A DNA stretch of 21,298 bases from a virus: positions 1-21,298 of IMG/VR virus record IMGVR_UViG_3300021960_007283; one strand, written 5' to 3'. The position numbers and the translations under genes were made by a program. Position 1 is the first letter of the stretch, and each line of letters begins with the position of its first letter. Positions 1-6,113 of this stretch are shown here, in pieces. The notes beneath the pieces are model-generated. The model worked only from the letters and a program-made list of their open reading frames with translations. It did no database searches and was not told the DNA's origin.

Positions 1-57
1 CATTTTTCCAAGAATACCTTTCTTCTTGGTTTCTTCTTTTTTTACTTCCTCTGGCAT
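1..57 (-). CDS. Start of a small lysine/glutamate-rich protein (partial)
   Basis: The minus strand from 57 to the window edge is open for 19 codons, beginning MPEEVKKEETKKKGILGKM. The start is an ATG at 57-55. A CTAAATA late-type motif at 80-86 lies 23 bases upstream, the same spacing seen before two other genes in this window, which supports this start. The visible part is highly charged and gives no function. It resembles the N-terminus of a conserved small cyanophage protein as I remember it, but this is recall only. The rest lies outside the window. Confidence 0.5.
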   Translation of the reverse strand, partial: MPEEVKKEETKKKGILGKM

Positions 58-78
58 TCCATGTGGAGCAACGCATTT

Positions 79-753
79 CTATTTAGAAATATAACCTTCT
101 TTAATTAGATACTCTCTGGTCAATGGAGTAGGAGGATATACATTCCACATCTCACCAGCAGCACATGCCTCTAGTGCTGCCATAGTCATGCCCTCAGTAT
201 GTCCTGCCCAATATGCCTCTTTTTCCCAGGGAATTGCACCTGGTTGAAGTATATATGTCCTCTTTACAATGTTTTGATACATGGGAGGAACTTGATCCTC
301 TGGCAAAATAATAGCAATCAAACTATTATCAATCGTTCCTGCCATACAATCTTGGGCAGCATGCCATCCTTCATGTCGCATCACAGACATCAGTGTGCCA
401 GGACGACCCATAAATGCCTTGTTCAAGAAGAAGTTATTACTCACAGTATGATAAACACCACGATGTCCTACTGGAAAATACTTCTCGTCCGCAAGATATA
501 CTTTAACACCCACTTGGTTCAATGACACAAGCATGTTGTTAAATTCATTTGCCACTGGAGTAAATGATTCAGTATTAGGATACTGAGAAGAAACATCTAA
601 AAGAGAAAATACTTCATCTACATCATCAGTACACTCTTGAAGAAGCATACATCCCATTGAATGATTAGTATAGTAGTCATCCTTTCCAATAGGATCTGCC
701 ATTACAGGAGCAGCAAGACATGCTGCCATCAAGGCCATAATAATTTTTTTCAT
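79..753 (-). CDS. Secreted protein with HExxH zinc-protease-like motif
   Basis: This 224-residue protein begins with a clear signal peptide (MKKIIMALMAACLAAPVMA, cleavage expected before DP). An upstream in-frame start at 804 would place 17 residues before the signal and run into the previous gene, so I chose 753, one base after that gene's stop. Residues 127-131 read HEGWH, a literal HExxH metal-binding motif, preceded by SVMR and followed by AAQDC. Glutamates at about 177 and 179 (WEKEAYW) could be the third zinc ligand, as in gluzincins. Several cysteines fit an exported protein. It is last in a four-gene cassette headed by a lysozyme. A role in the periplasm or envelope, such as attacking host protein during lysis, is inference; no named family was identified. 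Confidence 0.8.
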   Translation of the reverse strand: MKKIIMALMAACLAAPVMADPIGKDDYYTNHSMGCMLLQECTDDVDEVFSLLDVSSQYPNTESFTPVANEFNNMLVSLNQVGVKVYLADEKYFPVGHRGVYHTVSNNFFLNKAFMGRPGTLMSVMRHEGWHAAQDCMAGTIDNSLIAIILPEDQVPPMYQNIVKRTYILQPGAIPWEKEAYWAGHTEGMTMAALEACAAGEMWNVYPPTPLTREYLIKEGYISK

Positions 754-754
754 A

Positions 755-1039
755 TCAGAAAGGAAGGGAAGGTCCAGTAGTTGTAGGAAGTGGTAGAGCA
801 CCACCAGTAGAAGCAGGCATACCTATGGCACCACCAGTCGCACTAGGGAGTTCTGGCATTGCGGAATCCATCATTCCAGGAAGTGCTCCAGAGATTGCTT
901 CTGCAGCCGCAGATGCAACTTGAGATTTGATATTTTCAACAATAGAATCTTTATTAAGATATAGTGCAGCACCGCCTCCGACGATACCCGCAGTTCCTAC
1001 AAAAGAAAGAACTGCTAAAACATTAATTACTTTTTGCAT
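755..1039 (-). CDS. Small membrane protein with Ala/Gly/Pro-rich tail
   Basis: 94 residues starting MQKVINVLAVLSF. The start at 1039 is preferred over an upstream in-frame one because the protein then begins directly with its hydrophobic segment (about residues 4-30, ending AALYL). After this come KDSIVENIKSQVASAAAEA and a long low-complexity tail rich in Pro, Gly, Ser and Thr. The layout suggests one N-terminal membrane helix and a flexible outer domain. The gene overlaps its upstream neighbour by 17 bases and is one base from the next gene, so it is translated as part of the lysozyme cassette. I recall similar proteins in marine T4-like phages, with no known function. A holin-like or spanin-like role is possible given the neighbours, but nothing in the sequence proves it. 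Confidence 0.75.
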   Translation of the reverse strand: MQKVINVLAVLSFVGTAGIVGGGAALYLNKDSIVENIKSQVASAAAEAISGALPGMMDSAMPELPSATGGAIGMPASTGGALPLPTTTGPSLPF

Positions 1040-1244
1040 AATAAGCCTCGTAGTATTTGGTAATGCCATTACAATTTACATTACCTTGGGATACCCAGTC
1101 ATGGGCACATTCGTATATAGACTGGTTAGTATACTTTGATTTTTTTGTGTTGTCAAGTTCTGTACCATACCTACTTAACAAAATGAGGAGAGCCTGCTCT
1201 CTAATCTCAAGTTTCTCTTTACTGTATCTCCAGTCACCAATCAT
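1023..1244 (-). CDS. Conserved small protein of the lysozyme cassette
   Basis: 73 residues, MIGDWRYSKEKLEIREQALL onward, with no signal peptide or membrane segment. The first half looks helical and charged; the second half has two cysteines (ECAHDW and NVNC) and many tyrosines near the end. The start codon overlaps the lysozyme stop as ATGA, which implies translational coupling. I do not recognise a family. Small size and position suggest a cyanophage accessory protein co-expressed with the lysozyme and the exported proteins that follow. Confidence 0.7.
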   Translation of the reverse strand: MIGDWRYSKEKLEIREQALLILLSRYGTELDNTKKSKYTNQSIYECAHDWVSQGNVNCNGITKYYEAYYAKSN

Positions 1245-1825
1245 ACTAGTACCATTTTATTTTCGTATTCATAAGCGTACAGTTCGCGGTTACCTTTGAT
1301 GCCCCATCCTAACCAGTAGTAAGCAGGAACCATGTACTGTGAGATGGTTTGACCACTACCCTCAAACTCAGGAAGAACACGTTGGAAGATTGGTTCATTA
1401 ATCATCCAGCGAACCTGACCTGCAAGTGATGATGGATCACAATCAAACTTCTTACAGAAATCACCAAGACCCCTATAGCGTCCGATACTAGTCCATTGGA
1501 TTAAACCATACCCACCTGACAGACAGTTCTCATAAGAGACCCTAGCACCACCCTCACAGATGTTAGCGATGAACTTGCTTTCTTGTTTAATATTACCCAT
1601 CAACGTAGCAAGGGCATTCTTATCATAAATTTTTGTTTGCTCTTGGAGTTGTTTAAGAACATATTTTTCTTCTGGAGAACATTCAAGACAGTGCCAAGAA
1701 GGTTCGTGTGGAACTACAGAAACTTCAGGAACTGCAGGAGCATCATTTTTAATTGATGCAGATTTAGATGCACAGGATGCACCAAGGATTCCTAGTACAA
1801 CTAGGGCAGCTAAACGACGGAACAT
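1241..1825 (-). CDS. Tail-lysozyme-type peptidoglycan hydrolase with lipoprotein-like signal
   Basis: 194 residues. Residues 1-18 are a positively charged, hydrophobic signal ending LGASC, a loose lipobox, so it may be a lipoprotein. A linker follows, then a domain from about 55 resembling the phage tail lysozyme family (Pfam Phage_lysozyme2). Glu82 in MGNIKQES is the likely catalytic residue, and GYGLIQWTSIGRYRGL at 105-120 is the family's second signature. The predicted reaction is cutting the glycan backbone of peptidoglycan. It heads a four-gene cassette read from a consensus promoter at 1852-1880. There is no Shine-Dalgarno motif; the start directly follows a T-run belonging to a hairpin. 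An export signal on such a domain is unusual for a tail component and suggests a periplasmic lysis role instead (inference). Confidence 0.82.
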   Translation of the reverse strand: MFRRLAALVVLGILGASCASKSASIKNDAPAVPEVSVVPHEPSWHCLECSPEEKYVLKQLQEQTKIYDKNALATLMGNIKQESKFIANICEGGARVSYENCLSGGYGLIQWTSIGRYRGLGDFCKKFDCDPSSLAGQVRWMINEPIFQRVLPEFEGSGQTISQYMVPAYYWLGWGIKGNRELYAYEYENKMVLV

Positions 1826-1851
1826 TAAAAAAAGGAGCGTATTGCCCCTTG
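1826..1851 (-). terminator. Hairpin plus T-run between promoter and lysozyme start
   Basis: On the minus strand AAGGGGC, loop AATAC, GCTCCTT forms a seven-pair stem with one G-U, followed by a T-run that abuts the ATG of the lysozyme gene. It has the form of an intrinsic terminator for the hli operon upstream. The expected start of transcription from the promoter at 1852-1880 falls inside the left arm. Confidence 0.65.
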
Positions 1852-1880
1852 ATTATAGTTTATTCGGTTTTGTTTGTCAA
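1852..1880 (-). promoter_or_regulatory. Perfect sigma70-type promoter for the lysozyme cassette
   Basis: The minus strand reads TTGACA (1880-1875), a 17-base spacer, then TATAAT (1857-1852): a complete match to the consensus. The TGA stop of the 44-residue gene (1879-1877) is part of the -35 box. Transcription should begin near 1845. Confidence 0.85.
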
Positions 1881-2011
1881 GAAGATGACGGTGCGTAAAC
1901 TGGTTGCATCAATCCACCACCTGGTCCGTCATTGTCATCGTCAATATCAATATCAGATAATACTGCATTAATAATAAAAAGAAGTACCAAACCTGATGCG
2001 AATACTAGCAT
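1877..2011 (-). CDS. 44-residue one-helix membrane protein with acidic patch
   Basis: A hydrophobic N-terminal helix (about residues 3-18) is followed by an acidic run DIDIDDDNDGP, then GGGLMQPVY and a short tail ending SSS. The ATG at 2011 directly follows the TAA of the hli gene with no gap, so the two are almost certainly co-translated. Proteins with this helix / Asp-run / PGGG-QPVY layout are, as I remember, common beside hli in cyanophages, but their function is unknown. Coupling to a chlorophyll-binding protein suggests a thylakoid or membrane role (inference). Confidence 0.75.
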   Translation of the reverse strand: MLVFASGLVLLFIINAVLSDIDIDDDNDGPGGGLMQPVYAPSSS

Positions 2012-2119
2012 TTACCATACCCCTGGAATAATTTGGCCTGTGACTGCATAACTACCCATTGCGGCAATGACTCCAAGCATTGCTGCCCAACCGTTAATGC
2101 GTTCTGCGTTTTCGTTCAT
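2012..2119 (-). CDS. hli: High-light-inducible protein (Hli), 35 residues
   Basis: The protein reads MNENAERINGWAAMLGV, then IAAMGSYAVTGQIIPGVW. The ER-NG-AAM motif is the chlorophyll-binding helix of the Hli / CAB superfamily, and TGQ-IPG-W is the usual cyanobacterial C-terminus. Hlips sit as single helices in the thylakoid membrane, pair through this motif, bind chlorophyll and carotenoid, and help dissipate excess light energy and protect photosystem II; phage copies are thought to keep the photosystems working during infection. This one is close to the minimal size. Its start overlaps the stop of the 49-residue gene upstream as ATGA. This is the best single marker that the host is a cyanobacterium. 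Confidence 0.93.
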   Translation of the reverse strand: MNENAERINGWAAMLGVIAAMGSYAVTGQIIPGVW

Positions 2120-2265
2120 TTGTTTTGCTCCAAAGTTTTGTTGTAAATAATAATTTTCTCTCCATCATGAGAGAATTGTAGCTCGTCTTCTGGATGCCAG
2201 AGAAGTTCTTCGTACATGTCATCCAGTTTCTGCATGTCCTCGTAGAGTTGATTGGGGTTTGGCAT
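2116..2265 (-). CDS. 49-residue conserved cyanophage protein
   Basis: MPNPNQLYEDMQKLDDMYEE, then LLWHPEDELQFSHDGEKIII and YNKTLEQNK. It is soluble and acidic, with no membrane segment: a helical first half and a beta-like second half. The stop overlaps the following hli start by four bases, and a TATAAT promoter sits just upstream at 2300-2327. The gene belongs to a mini-operon of 49-residue protein, Hli and 44-residue membrane protein. I believe close relatives occur in other marine T4-like phages, with no known function. Confidence 0.75.
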   Translation of the reverse strand: MPNPNQLYEDMQKLDDMYEELLWHPEDELQFSHDGEKIIIYNKTLEQNK

Positions 2266-2299
2266 ATTACTTTTTGCTATTCTCCATATCTATTCCACT

Positions 2300-2327
2300 A
2301 TTATAGCAGACAATTTTCAAGTGTCAG
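2300..2327 (-). promoter_or_regulatory. Sigma70-type promoter before the 49-aa/hli/44-aa operon
   Basis: Minus strand CTGACA (2327-2322), 16-base spacer, TATAAT (2305-2300). The -10 is perfect and the -35 differs at one base. The TGA stop of the upstream hli gene (2326-2324) lies inside the -35 box. The expected start is near 2293. Confidence 0.75.
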
Positions 2328-2542
2328 AATCCGAAGACACCAAAGAAAAATACACTACCACTGAAAGCATAAGAGACAACAGCAGCAACAAATCCAACCA
2401 TAGCAGTGCGTCCATTCAATTTCTCTGCTTTTTCTGCATAACTCTCATATCCATAACGCTCTGCGTCTGTCTCAGAGATATACATTCTAGGCTCAGTGGC
2501 ATACATGTTTGTGCGTCCACCGTCTTCAGTTGTTACAGTCAT
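2324..2542 (-). CDS. hli: High-light-inducible protein (Hli), 72 residues
   Basis: A hydrophilic N-terminal half (about 1-38, rich in Tyr, Glu and Thr) leads into the chlorophyll-binding helix KLNGRTAMVGFVAAVVSYA at about 41-59, followed by FSGSVFFFGVFGF. This ending differs from the IPG-W ending of the other hli gene, so the two copies belong to different Hli subtypes and are not a recent duplication. The role is binding of chlorophyll and carotenoid in the thylakoid membrane and photoprotection of the infected cell. GGAG lies eight to nine bases before the ATG, a good ribosome-binding site. It has its own promoter (2570-2598). Confidence 0.93.
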   Translation of the reverse strand: MTVTTEDGGRTNMYATEPRMYISETDAERYGYESYAEKAEKLNGRTAMVGFVAAVVSYAFSGSVFFFGVFGF

Positions 2543-2569
2543 GTTACACTCCGTAATGTTTCTTTACAT

Positions 2570-2598
2570 AGTATATAGGAAATCTAAAGACCTGTCAA
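2570..2598 (-). promoter_or_regulatory. Sigma70-type promoter for the 72-aa hli gene
   Basis: Minus strand TTGACA (2598-2593), exactly 17 bases, TATACT (2575-2570). The -35 is perfect and the -10 differs at one base. It lies directly after the stop codon (2602-2600) of the 69-residue gene. The first eleven bases, TTGACAGGTCT, recur in the promoter region at 3388. Confidence 0.85.
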
Positions 2599-2599
2599 G

Positions 2600-2809
2600 T
2601 CAATAATCCATGTCTCCACCATAACTGATGCAGGTCTTTTTGTTTTCTGCTGATGATCTACACCACTGCCTCACATAGGCATCCGCGTCCTTATCCATTG
2701 TAAAGTGAGCATGGTTATGTAATGCTCCTATTGTGATGAGCAGTCCAATAGTAAGCACATTATAATGGACTGCTGGATGAGTAATCATCTTTAGAAAATA
2801 ATTTTTCAT
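2600..2809 (-). CDS. 69-residue single-pass membrane protein
   Basis: Read from ATG 2809 as MKNYFLKMITHPAVHYNV, with a hydrophobic helix at about 18-33 (VLTIGLLITIGA), then a His-rich patch (HNHAH) and a polar C-terminal domain with two cysteines (QWCRSS and KKTCIS). A start ten codons earlier would lie inside a terminator hairpin, so I rejected it; Met8 is another option. There is no Shine-Dalgarno motif, only a T-run before the ATG, as with the lysozyme gene. A TATAAT at 2838-2843 is placed to drive it. The function is unknown; the two cysteines on one side of the helix suggest a periplasmic or lumenal domain. Confidence 0.65.
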   Translation of the reverse strand: MKNYFLKMITHPAVHYNVLTIGLLITIGALHNHAHFTMDKDADAYVRQWCRSSAENKKTCISYGGDMDY

Positions 2810-2836
2810 AAAAAAAGAGGGATGCCGTCGCACCCC
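2808..2836 (-). terminator. Intrinsic terminator after the beta-barrel-like gene
   Basis: On the minus strand GGGGTGC, loop GACG, GCATCCC makes a seven-pair stem with one G-U, followed by TC and seven Ts running straight into the ATG at 2809. It ends transcription of the gene at 2876-3247 and also sits in the leader of the next gene. Confidence 0.8.
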
Positions 2837-2837
2837 C

Positions 2838-2866
2838 ATTATAACATCTAGATGTTTATGTGTTTA
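2838..2866 (-). promoter_or_regulatory. Probable promoter overlapping the terminator
   Basis: Minus strand TAAACA (2866-2861; four of six), 17-base spacer, TATAAT (2843-2838; perfect). The start is expected near 2831, inside the left arm of the terminator hairpin. This copies the arrangement before the lysozyme gene. Confidence 0.55.
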
Positions 2867-2875
2867 TATTGAATA

Positions 2876-3247
2876 TCAGAAGCTGTACTTCAGACCCAAC
2901 TTAGTACCGTAACCACGGTCAATGTCAGCATCGCCAGATCCGACGAAGGAGACTTCGCCGTATGCACCCAGGGCATCGGTCAATGCAAGACCTAGACCTG
3001 CCTTACCAGAGGGAACGGTATCGCCTTCACCGCTGTCAGGAGAGAGCACGGTAGCACCTGCTTGGACGTAGTAAGAAGAGTTCTCACCAATTGCTCCTTC
3101 GTAACCTACGTGCAGATCGGTATTTGTACCGTTATAATCGGATCCCGTGAAACCGGAGTTGGCTTCGACGTTAACATATGGACCTGCAAGGGCAGCGCCT
3201 GCGGACATGGACAGAGCAGCAGCAGCTGCGAATACAGATTTAATCAT
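2876..3247 (-). CDS. Secreted beta-barrel-like (porin-like) protein
   Basis: 123 residues: a textbook signal peptide (MIKSVFAAAAALSMSAGAALA, cut before GPYVNVEAN) and a body of alternating polar and hydrophobic strands rich in Gly, Tyr, Asp and Ser, such as SSYYVQAGATV and LGAYGEVSFVGSG. It ends in KLGLKYSF. A C-terminal Phe after alternating strands is the signature recognised by the outer-membrane assembly machinery, so a small outer-membrane barrel is likely. Compared with typical eight-strand barrels it is short, perhaps four to six strands. I recall similar proteins in many cyanophages, function unknown. It is expressed alone from a late promoter with a long structured leader, and a strong terminator follows. 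Abundant late expression is implied; a virion component or a host surface modifier are both possible. Confidence 0.8.
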   Translation of the reverse strand: MIKSVFAAAAALSMSAGAALAGPYVNVEANSGFTGSDYNGTNTDLHVGYEGAIGENSSYYVQAGATVLSPDSGEGDTVPSGKAGLGLALTDALGAYGEVSFVGSGDADIDRGYGTKLGLKYSF

Positions 3248-3267
3248 TTTGTTTACCTATTGTGTCT

Positions 3268-3356
3268 CGTAGAGATTAACCTACGGATGAAAAGAACCTC
3301 GACTTGGTTCTGTTTGTAACCTTTTGTTACTTTAATTGCCTGAAAGACAAAAGGTT
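3268..3356 (-). promoter_or_regulatory. Structured leader with three hairpins
   Basis: Between the late promoter and the start at 3247 the minus strand contains three inverted repeats: a perfect ten-pair stem 3347-3356 / 3318-3327 (AACCTTTTGT / ACAAAAGGTT, 19-base loop, extendable inside by CTTT/AAAG); five pairs 3306-3310 / 3294-3298; and five pairs 3281-3285 / 3268-3272. The first begins about where the late transcript should begin. Such 5' hairpins often stabilise abundant phage mRNAs (inference). Confidence 0.6.
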
Positions 3357-3359
3357 AAG

Positions 3360-3367
3360 TATTTATA
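3360..3367 (-). promoter_or_regulatory. T4-type late promoter TATAAATA
   Basis: The minus strand reads TATAAATA exactly, the -10 element recognised by the T4 gp55 late sigma factor. A TTGACA (3393-3388) lies upstream with CATTAT at 17 bases, so a weaker sigma70 promoter may overlap it. Both serve the beta-barrel-like gene. Confidence 0.75.
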
Positions 3368-3389
3368 ATGGCAGGGTTTTTGAGACCTG

Positions 3390-4214
3390 TCAAGTTGGTG
3401 GGTTTTCCGAATTTTGTTCTGCTGCTTGTTTTGCAGCAGAGTTTTCAGTAATTCGGCCCAAGTATGGATCATAGTTCATATGATCTCGAATGTCAATACT
3501 AGCGCCACTCTGTTGCCACCAGTTCAGGAGAGCATCATGTGGGCCTTTGTGAAACACGCCAATGTGTTCCTGATGTATTGTAGAACCAAAATTTAAATTA
3601 TATAAAAACAATGGGATTGTATATGTTTTACCAGTCTCAAGGATAACATCCTCAGACACGGCTCTTGGTTTAACCCCATTGTCTAGTTTAAACTTACTAC
3701 CACGTACATGGTTCCTAACAATCTTAGCAGCATGGTGCCTAGAAATCAAGTAGACTGCTGCAGAAAAGTCATTGATAAACTTAAGATGTAGTTTGACATG
3801 AATATCTCCTGTACAAATCGTGGTCAACTGAAGACAGTCCCAATCATATGGGACAAGACCAAAGAATTCTTTCCAAGTAAAGTTCCAGTATCGAGCAATG
3901 TCAAAACTCACATCGTCCTCAACGATCATACAATAATCGTCATTTGTTTCCTCATAAAAATGCTTGATTGCTTTGATATGACTCAAACAGCAACCAAGTT
4001 CTCCAGAAGTAATGTTGTCTGGAACCTTACCTTTAAGATGATAGGCGACATCATCTTCACGGCCATCAAATCCAGAGATGCGAGTATGATTTGTAATTTG
4101 CCAGTATTCAAATTGCTGTTCCATATACTGACGACGATTGTCATCAGCATCAAGATTTAACCAGTAGATATGAGGAATTCCCTCTAACTTGAAAGCAGAT
4201 TTGTTTTTATCCAT
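3390..4214 (-). CDS. Glycosyltransferase family 25 protein
   Basis: 274 residues. The N-terminus matches the GT25 (LPS/procollagen-type) pattern: IYWLNLDADDNRRQYMEQQF at 16-35, GELGCCLSHIKAIKHF at 71-86, and MIVEDDVSF at about 96-104, where the EDD acidic cluster binds the nucleotide-sugar/metal. GT25 enzymes transfer galactose or related sugars to lipopolysaccharide cores or to proteins; the substrate here is unknown. The ATG at 4214 was chosen over a TTG two codons earlier. It starts three bases before the upstream gene's stop ends. It is the last gene of the sugar operon, and its TGA stop lies inside the TTGACA at 3388-3393. The C-terminal tail, rich in Ala, Gln, Glu and Asn, looks disordered. 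Confidence 0.87.
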   Translation of the reverse strand: MDKNKSAFKLEGIPHIYWLNLDADDNRRQYMEQQFEYWQITNHTRISGFDGREDDVAYHLKGKVPDNITSGELGCCLSHIKAIKHFYEETNDDYCMIVEDDVSFDIARYWNFTWKEFFGLVPYDWDCLQLTTICTGDIHVKLHLKFINDFSAAVYLISRHHAAKIVRNHVRGSKFKLDNGVKPRAVSEDVILETGKTYTIPLFLYNLNFGSTIHQEHIGVFHKGPHDALLNWWQQSGASIDIRDHMNYDPYLGRITENSAAKQAAEQNSENPPT

Positions 4215-4216
4215 TA

Positions 4217-5755
4217 TCAAAAGTACTTAGTCAGTTTTTCTCTATCTCCTTTAATATAAGAGATGCATTCTTTCAGATCGTCTTGAAGACTATTCCAAAG
4301 TCCTCCCATCTCTTCGCCTGCAGAATTCTTATTGTAGTTGGTTCCTTTGGCATGTTGAATCTGGTGGGCATAGTCACGGATAACTGGTCTACCTTTTAAG
4401 AAAGAAATACCATTCATCACTAGATCCCATCCCCAGCCCATCTTCATTCGTTGGTGAGTCATGATTTCGGGTAGGCCTCTTGCATAGTATTCGTCAATGA
4501 CATCTCTATGCACAAACCATACCGTCTCATCAGTACAGGCAACCATCTTGATATTTTCATCTTGAGATTCAATACCATTAATATCGGTGTGCTCTGGAGT
4601 GTACCAAACGTTTGTTACGTCTGGTGCATATACCCCCCACTCATATAGATTATAATACTTTCTTGCATCTTTGACAAGTTCTTTATAATTATCAAAAACA
4701 GTGTCGCCCTGGCAATGCATCAAAACTTTCTTGTCTGGTTTTAAAAGATCTAGTGCTTGACGGAATTGCATCGTAAAGTATGCTTCATCCCCAAGATCAA
4801 TCCAACCTTCGCGAGTATTCTCTTCATCACTATTAATGACAGTCACTTCGCCAAATATTTCTTTTAGAGAATCTTCAATCACACAAGACTTTTCAAACTG
4901 GCCTCTCCAATTAAAGATGAACGGTTGAATGTCCTTAGTTCTAATTTGCGGGAACTTCTCTGAGTTTTCATCAAAGTCACGATGGTCTCCATGATCATTA
5001 CTAGTATTCAGATCTTGATACAAGGTCTCTAGAAATGGATTGAGGATACGTGCATAATTAGTAATATTGGAAGACTTTCCAATCATCGTCTTACACATTG
5101 ACAGGGTAGTTGCATCAATAAGAACCTCATCGCCAGCCAAAATCCTCTCAGGAGAGTTTGGTTGTGCCTGAATGGAATAGTGCAGGCCAGCATTACTCAT
5201 GGTCCTTTGATGGTCATAGCAATATACTTCGACACCTTCAAATTTTTCTCTGAAGATATCAACAATATTGGTCTGATCTGTGGCAAGAAAGATTGCCTCG
5301 TAATCTCCAGTAGCAAACTCTTCTTCAGTTGCTTTCAGATATTTTTCAACAGCAACAAACTCAGTGTGACCCACACCGTCAGTCCCACGATAATGTACGC
5401 CCAAACAAGTTGCATACTTTTCTACTGGAATTGCGTCAAGAATTCCCTGTACTCTAGGATTAAAGGGAATGTACTTTCGGTATTTATTTAAATCAAAGTC
5501 CCTAAACGTTCCCCAAGGATAATCACAATCAAATAGATCTTGCGTATTTGCTATCTGTGAAGCATCGTCAGATACCTTATCAGGATCAAACCAGTTGCTT
5601 GGGTCACCATAAAGCATAAACATTGAAGGATCGACACAGACCTTATTCAGATCTACTCCTGCCTTCTCTAATGCTCTATAACTAGTCAAAATAGTAATAA
5701 AGTTGGATAGGAAACCTCGATGATTTCCCTCCATCAATTTAATGTCAAAATTCAT
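4217..5755 (-). CDS. Two-domain glycosyltransferase (fucosyltransferase-like plus second GT domain)
   Basis: 512 residues. The first half resembles alpha-1,2/1,6-fucosyltransferases and related GT-B proteins: GVHYRGTDGVGH at 119-130 corresponds to the HxRxxD-like nucleotide-binding loop, AIFLATDQTN at about 154-163, and IGKSSNITNYARILNP near 225-240 is the donor-site loop. From about 275 a new domain starts (PFIFNWRGQF) with no similarity to the first; it contains MHCQGD, VWYTPEHTDING, VWFVHRD and MGWGWDLVMNG, and looks like a separate glycosyltransferase. The protein may therefore add two sugars in sequence. GGAG lies eight bases before the ATG. One base separates it from the cupin gene. The acceptor and donors cannot be read from sequence; GDP-activated 6-deoxy or galacto sugars fit the first half and the upstream GDP-mannose epimerase. 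Confidence 0.8.
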   Translation of the reverse strand: MNFDIKLMEGNHRGFLSNFITILTSYRALEKAGVDLNKVCVDPSMFMLYGDPSNWFDPDKVSDDASQIANTQDLFDCDYPWGTFRDFDLNKYRKYIPFNPRVQGILDAIPVEKYATCLGVHYRGTDGVGHTEFVAVEKYLKATEEEFATGDYEAIFLATDQTNIVDIFREKFEGVEVYCYDHQRTMSNAGLHYSIQAQPNSPERILAGDEVLIDATTLSMCKTMIGKSSNITNYARILNPFLETLYQDLNTSNDHGDHRDFDENSEKFPQIRTKDIQPFIFNWRGQFEKSCVIEDSLKEIFGEVTVINSDEENTREGWIDLGDEAYFTMQFRQALDLLKPDKKVLMHCQGDTVFDNYKELVKDARKYYNLYEWGVYAPDVTNVWYTPEHTDINGIESQDENIKMVACTDETVWFVHRDVIDEYYARGLPEIMTHQRMKMGWGWDLVMNGISFLKGRPVIRDYAHQIQHAKGTNYNKNSAGEEMGGLWNSLQDDLKECISYIKGDREKLTKYF

Positions 5756-5756
5756 T

Positions 5757-6113
5757 TCAGTCTCCTTTTAATACGCGATAACTATCTTCGTCAAAATGTT
5801 GTGTTGAGAATTCAAATAACTCAGATGGTTCGATAGCAATCATCTGATGTCTAAGGCCACGATAGATGTGAAACTTATCTCCTGGCGTTAGGATAAGATC
5901 TTTTGCACCTTCCAGACTGTCGTTGTCTCCGTAATACAAAAGAAGTTTACCTGATTGAAGATAAAAAGTCTCATCCTTAATCTTGTGATAATGCCAAGAG
6001 CATCTCTTCCCCTCTTCAAAGAAAAGAAGTTTGCCACAATATTCATCGTTATTAACGATCCATTTTTCATGCCCCCATCCTTTGGGGACGAACTTAATCT
6101 CCGAAGAAGTCAT
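5757..6113 (-). CDS. Cupin-domain sugar-pathway protein
   Basis: 118 residues forming one cupin barrel. Motif 1 is visible at about 36-55 with His41, His43 and Glu48 (CSWHYHKIKDETFYLQSGK) and motif 2 around GDKFHIYRGLRHQ, with His89 completing a metal site. The opening KFVPKGWGHEKWIV is typical of small mannose-6-phosphate isomerase-like cupins. The start is ATG 6113 with GGGG about nine bases before it; a TTG eight codons earlier is less likely. It overlaps the phosphatase gene by 20 bases. In this operon it could act as the sugar-phosphate isomerase or epimerase that the kinase/phosphatase set otherwise lacks (inference). Confidence 0.82.
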   Translation of the reverse strand: MTSSEIKFVPKGWGHEKWIVNNDEYCGKLLFFEEGKRCSWHYHKIKDETFYLQSGKLLLYYGDNDSLEGAKDLILTPGDKFHIYRGLRHQMIAIEPSELFEFSTQHFDEDSYRVLKGD

